64,000 bases of DNA from Hymenolepis diminuta (Eukaryota; Platyhelminthes; Cestoda; Cyclophyllidea; Hymenolepididae), in contig CAADRB010000076.1 in assembly GCA_900708905.1 (NCBI GenBank), positions 329,205-393,204 on the forward strand, written 5' to 3'. Numbering within the stretch: the stretch's first letter is position 1; each line of letters starts with the position of its first letter. A program made the translations under genes and the position numbers. The notes beneath the pieces are model-generated. The model saw only the letters and a program-made list of their open reading frames with translations, did no database searches and had not been told where the DNA came from. Below, piece after piece: positions 59,219-64,000 of the stretch.

Positions 59219-62200
59219 AAGCTACAAATTCTTGAGCTTGATTTGATGTTAAATAGTGAAATTTTTCCGTATGGGAATTTCAAAATTTTCCATTTAAGTC
59301 AATATTTAATTCTGCTTTTCGGAAATCGTTTCTCTAGTTATTTTTAGGTTCATGTAATCTCAAGTCAGTATTACTTCTAGTCGAACATTTTTTACTTTTC
59401 TCGATTCTACTTTTTGCATATCTTTACTAGAAAAGGGCAAAATTTAAGATAACTCGCTGAAGTGTTCTAATTTTCTCTTATTTTACTGATTCTTTTGGGT
59501 ATATATTTTAACAGATTCTTTCCAGTTATACTCTGAACTGGAAACCACCGTTTTCATTTAAATGCGACCTTCCACCTGCTGTAAAAATACCAGATTTAGT
59601 ATGATATTTCTGTTCCTTTCCGTACATTTGAGCTCTTTACTAAATCGAGCGCTTTTCGAATGTATGGTCATGATATCTCTCACCTATAGACGCCGTCTTT
59701 TCGGTTTATAAAATATCTACTGAATTCAATTATTTGCCTAGTAACAATTGATACTATTAGCAGTTGGGCATAGAACCGTCGTATTATTTCTCGCAGATTG
59801 CTCTTCATCGATAATCAAACATTTTGCTTTGGACTATTTATCCTGAATGCCCATGTGACATTACTGAGCGTAATTAGATTTTCAAGTTTCGCTCACGGTA
59901 GCAGCAGGAAATCCAGATTAGTTCTGTAAATGCTCTTAGAGGAGATTTGCTAATAGAGTCCTCGTAATACTCTGTAGCTTAACCTTTGATTTTTGTATGC
60001 ATTAGTATTCGATTTCAATCTATGTCTCCGTGACAATTATAATTGATTGTAATTCTACATTTTGGTCTATTAATGTGTTACATTTGACTTGGCTCTACCT
60101 AGACTTTGGACTCACGTGCTCTTTAATTCACCACTGAGCTCAAAAGCTGTTGCATATTTATACGAGGAGGAAGTTTTGTCTCACATTAATTATCATGCCC
60201 TGCACGGAGACTGAATACGTTAAAAGCGGCAACAATGATTCGACGCCATTACCTCGCGTTTGCTTAGGATATATGTGGCTTGTGGTGATGAGCTCTGAAT
60301 ATATTCACGACCGCACTCCAGGTAATGTCTAGTTTTACTATCTCAGAAAGAAAGATATACTTTGTGTGTAGCGTCGCCGTTAATACAGATTGTTTAAACT
60401 AGAAAAACTTGGTTTGACTTCACAAGAGATGAGGAACATTATTTTGAATGTTAGTCTAATCTGGGTCACATCGTACTACATTCTAGCAAAATTCAATTGT
60501 ATGGGTTGACAAGTGACAACCAGAATAAGGACCGGACGGATTCATATATACCTGGGTCAACCTGGATACAACAAGGGGGTTTGCGATTTAACTTTCATAG
60601 TCCTATATGTAATTAATAAATCATCGATCAGAATTAATTTTCGAAGTCAGTTAAAGTCTTTTCGATCTAATAACAATGTAACTTCTGAGAAGTTTTTAGA
60701 TTTTTAGTGAAAGTTTCTATGGTAAAACAGAATTTAAAGTATTCCAAATTCGAAGTTAATTATTTATTTCTGGCTTCTTTTGTGGTTGCGTTTGGGATGA
60801 GTTTCTTATCTGAGTTAAGTGATTGACAGTTCCTTTCTTTTTATTTTCTCATGCCCACTGAATAGATGTCATCCTCCTCTTTGGGATTTAATTTTGATCT
60901 ACCTCGTAGTATTTCATTCTGCATTCAGTTTGCACCCATGCGTTACGGATTCTTTTTTTTTTATCCCTTCAATGTCACGGTTTATAGTTTGTTGTCTTTT
61001 TGTTTCTTTAGGGAAAAATTTTTTAATGAAGCTACTTTGTAGCATTCATTAGTGAAGGATAACGAAATCCTGCCATACTACCGCTCTTCTTATTTTACCA
61101 ATGTTTACAAATCAGTTAGAGAGGAAACACATGTTGGAGGAGAACAGGGAGGGAGAGAAGAGTTATTTTAGGCCAACATACGGGATCAAAACAACTAGTA
61201 TAAATCAAAAATCAGCTTTAAGAAATTGATAATAATTCTTTCACCGGATGCCTAAACTTTGGGATAGGGGAGAGGGTCTAAGGCTAATTCTTGGATCCTG
61301 AGTATGAATTAACCAATTGGAAAGGCATCTTTTTCCGTTATCAAATTCTTGTTAATCTTTCTTCAGAATTGTTTGAATGTTCCTCTCCCTCTTCCCTTTG
61401 TCTGAGTCCACTAAATATTGTTGATGACATTTTTATTGGTAACTTCTTAATCATCCTTGTCGTTTATGGGATTCGAATCACCCAGACATTGGACTTTTAA
61501 GTCTTGGGAATTCTTTAGTAATTTGATAATTTATCGTTAAGACTAAATTGCCCCTATGTCACAAGAGTCTATTAACAGACTTGGATGGCCGGAAGTTGAT
61601 AATTTGGAAATACACTTGCCTCTCAATTACGCATCGATTTCGCCAGTAGGCGTACACTACAACTACGCGATAATCATGTCTCCTTACATCTACGCTTCTC
61701 TCGTCCTCAGGAGATTACCTCATGTTCAAGTTCCTTCTTTCGCATTTTTATGTAAGAGAGATTAAAAAGACATATTAGCACCGTCGTTGATGTCAAACCT
61801 CTCTCTACAAAGTTCGCACACACAATTCGACAATTGCCTTCTTTTTGGGTCGCCATAAGATGTGTATACGCGTGGCGGGGGGTAGTTTTAGTAACATCGA
61901 AATAAATTCGGAATTTATTTGACTGATTTCTAACGCCTTAGATATGTGTCTCTCCCTCTCTAGTTCTTTGTGCTTTTTTTCCTGTCTTTCAAGTTGTTTA
62001 GCTGGTCATGTATATACAAGCGCGTAAAATGAAAAAAGCCAACAAAAACTGATTAAGTTTTCCCATAAAAATTTCGGGATCAGATATTTTAGCAAGTTTT
62101 TCTTGCGTTCACTGATAGTTAAGATAAACAAGACCTCCTTCTTAAACTTGTTTTGCATAAAACTTTTGTAATAGGATGCGATTTTCTAATGATTGGAGCT

Positions 62201-62234
62201 CCAGGATGCTACTCTTCCCTGTTAGAAAACACAG

Positions 62235-62410
62235 CGGTCAACATGCGCGTCCTTAAGTCAGAGGTCACAAGGCTAGTTCTCACTGGTCCAAATAAAACGA
62301 CCCTGATGGCCAGCTGCATTGGCTAATTCAGGTTAAAAAGGGGTTGGTCAATGCGAGTTTCTCTTAAGAGTGGATGTAAGATACTATCTCTTTGTCAAAT
62401 TCAAGATTTG
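62235..62410 (+). repeat. SINE-like repeat copy, near full length
   Basis: CACAGCGGTCAACATGCGCG, TCCTTAAGTCAGAGGTCACA, AGGCTAGTTCTCACTGGTCC, GGCTAATTCAGGTTAAAAAG, GGGTTGGTCAATGCGAGTTT, CTCTTAAGAGTGGATG and CTCTTTGTCAAATTC. Same order as at 55.1 kb. Confidence 0.6.
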
Positions 62411-64000
62411 TGAAAAATTCTAATGACAGTGAGAGGTTATTGGGAAGCATAGTGCTTTAAAGTCTTTAAATAGAGGTCAAACAGAAACCCCTGTTATCTA
62501 TTATTACCCAAATCTTATAAAACATTTATCACTTGATGATCTAACAGTGATATCGTTTTATTTTCGATTTATGCGTCATCATCCTACTCAGTACGATTTC
62601 CCAAAGTTATCATCATAAGCGATCATTTAATCTTATTTTTACGTTTCACTGATCCTTCGAAAAAATTAACCTTCTTCGTACATTCAACTCGTTTTCTTTT
62701 ATTATCGCAGCTAAGATCTTATCTCTATCTCTTCATCAGTATTCAACAACAAATTTCAGAATGGTAGATCAAAGTTAAACTGGCTGTTTAAATAATTTAT
62801 TGCAATTGTCATCCAAGTCGCTAGACAGAGAGTGTAAGCTATCTCTGATTCTTTTGCTCATTGATTATTCGTAGAATTATATAATTTTATTATTCGAGGT
62901 GAGGACGGGTCAGTATGCCATCATTTTAATATTTCCCCACTGCTTATTAAAGTTGATTCAATGGGTGCAATTTTCCATAATTCTGATATAATGCAGGAAA
63001 CTTCTGTGGATTATCGCAATCAAGCGTTTTTTTTGCTAAAAATTTAGGGAAAATGTGAGTGAGTTTGTTCGAGTTCCATCTGCCGTATCTTCAAATGAGG
63101 ATTGAATATCCTGGGCCTGGTTGTTGGGCCCAGAACTTCTTAATACTGGTTGATTTACGCCTTTGTCTCATCTTTTGAACGATTTCATCTAAATCACTAA
63201 TTAGCCCATGGAATAATTTCAAAATCTGTAATAGAAAATCCCACTTGACGTTCATTTAGCAATTTTCGATTCATTTGATCCTTTCGAGTAGTTACAAAAC
63301 AGGGATAGATAGGACTAGAAAAATTTGAATTCTGCTGTTTCATTAAAAGTCCTCATTTATTTTTGTTTTGCTTATTTCCTGTTTCTCGCATTGTTACATT
63401 CTGATATTATTTAGCAGTCATACGAACTAATTTCATCTGCTAGATTTTTTCCTCTTTCCTGTTTTTTCCTCTTGGTTTTTTCTCTTCCCGTTAATTTGTT
63501 TAAATGAAATGCGCAACATCTACAAATAACGGCCATTTTCAATTTGTATTTAATATTTTTTAAATTTATTGTGAGTTAGCTAATTATTGTTTTTTGTCTT
63601 TTTGATTTCTTTTTCGTTTGAGCAAGATATTTTTTCATAATTTGAGGTAAGCATTTTATCATGCGAACTAATTTTCCCTTGTTTGGGCGTACTCAAGCTC
63701 TTCGTTGAATAAAATAACACTAAAGACTTTTAAGGGAATATCTCTCGGAACGCTTATATGAAGAACCTGGAGATGGCCTGTGGATATTTTCACTATTAGT
63801 GATTAATGAAGTCGTCAATTTAAATTACTGTATTTTTACCCTTGGATCCTGAACTTATATCCCTTAAAGAAATATTTATGAATATTAAGTGAAGTTTCCT
63901 ACGGCTTATACCATTTAGTAGGCGGATTAGTTTTGAAAACGTAAACGAATTAGTTAGCTGTTTATAGCGTCCAATTTAATTTCAAAGGAATGTATCTTGG

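Larger units (their letters stand above)
55948..64000 (+). other. PMCA intron 9 (start), runs off the window
   Basis: The donor AAAAA|GTGAGT leaves phase 2. The expected next PMCA exon (beginning with the Cys after LKK, as in LKKCS) was not found up to 64000, so the intron exceeds 8 kb or a short exon was missed. It contains two SINE-like copies and an LTR-flanked element. Confidence 0.6.

Noticed and set aside
60150..60332. Candidate next PMCA exon
   Set aside because: The frame ends near a GGTAATG donor but the peptide does not match the expected sequence after LKK (CSFI..G), and the phase does not fit.

Overview
This is a eukaryotic, AT-rich window carrying spliced genes. The best guess for the source is a parasitic flatworm (Neodermata). 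The reasons are a local cathepsin B family, a mix of very short introns (35-37 nt in one gene) and multi-kilobase introns, no clear operon structure, and many decayed retroelement and tRNA-derived SINE-like repeats. The taxon is an inference; another invertebrate cannot be excluded. Two runs of N (25222-25245 and 36003-36006) show it is a draft assembly.

Layout, left to right. 1-8.2 kb (minus strand): the 5' part of an unrecognised serine/asparagine-rich protein gene (three exons, 2873-5058, continuing leftward), then a compact five-exon gene for Mediator subunit 28 (7660-8209). 8.9-16.4 kb (minus strand): two complete four-exon cathepsin B genes (8938-10361 and 13280-16382) with identical intron positions, intact catalytic triads and intact occluding-loop histidines. 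The first has a non-canonical GC-AG first intron. 18.1-25.9 kb: two dead cathepsin B copies, one on the minus strand (18.1-21.95 kb) and one on the plus strand (24.0-25.87 kb). They share a frameshift and face each other as an inverted pair. A Ty3/Gypsy gag relic lies in the first and a Tc1/mariner transposase relic in the second. 27.8 kb to the right end (plus strand): the first nine coding exons of a plasma-membrane Ca2+-ATPase (PMCA), 27845-55947, from the N-terminus to the KGAS motif of the nucleotide-binding domain. The rest of the gene lies beyond the window.

The long PMCA introns are filled with dispersed repeats: a tRNA-derived SINE-like family with copies on both strands, and two or three other repeat families seen as pairs. 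The last 8 kb holds a roughly 1.7-kb element flanked by LTR-like direct repeats whose internal coding remnants I do not recognise. The genes do not form a pathway. The cathepsin B cluster is a birth-and-death tandem family of secreted/lysosomal proteases, next to housekeeping genes (transcription, calcium extrusion).
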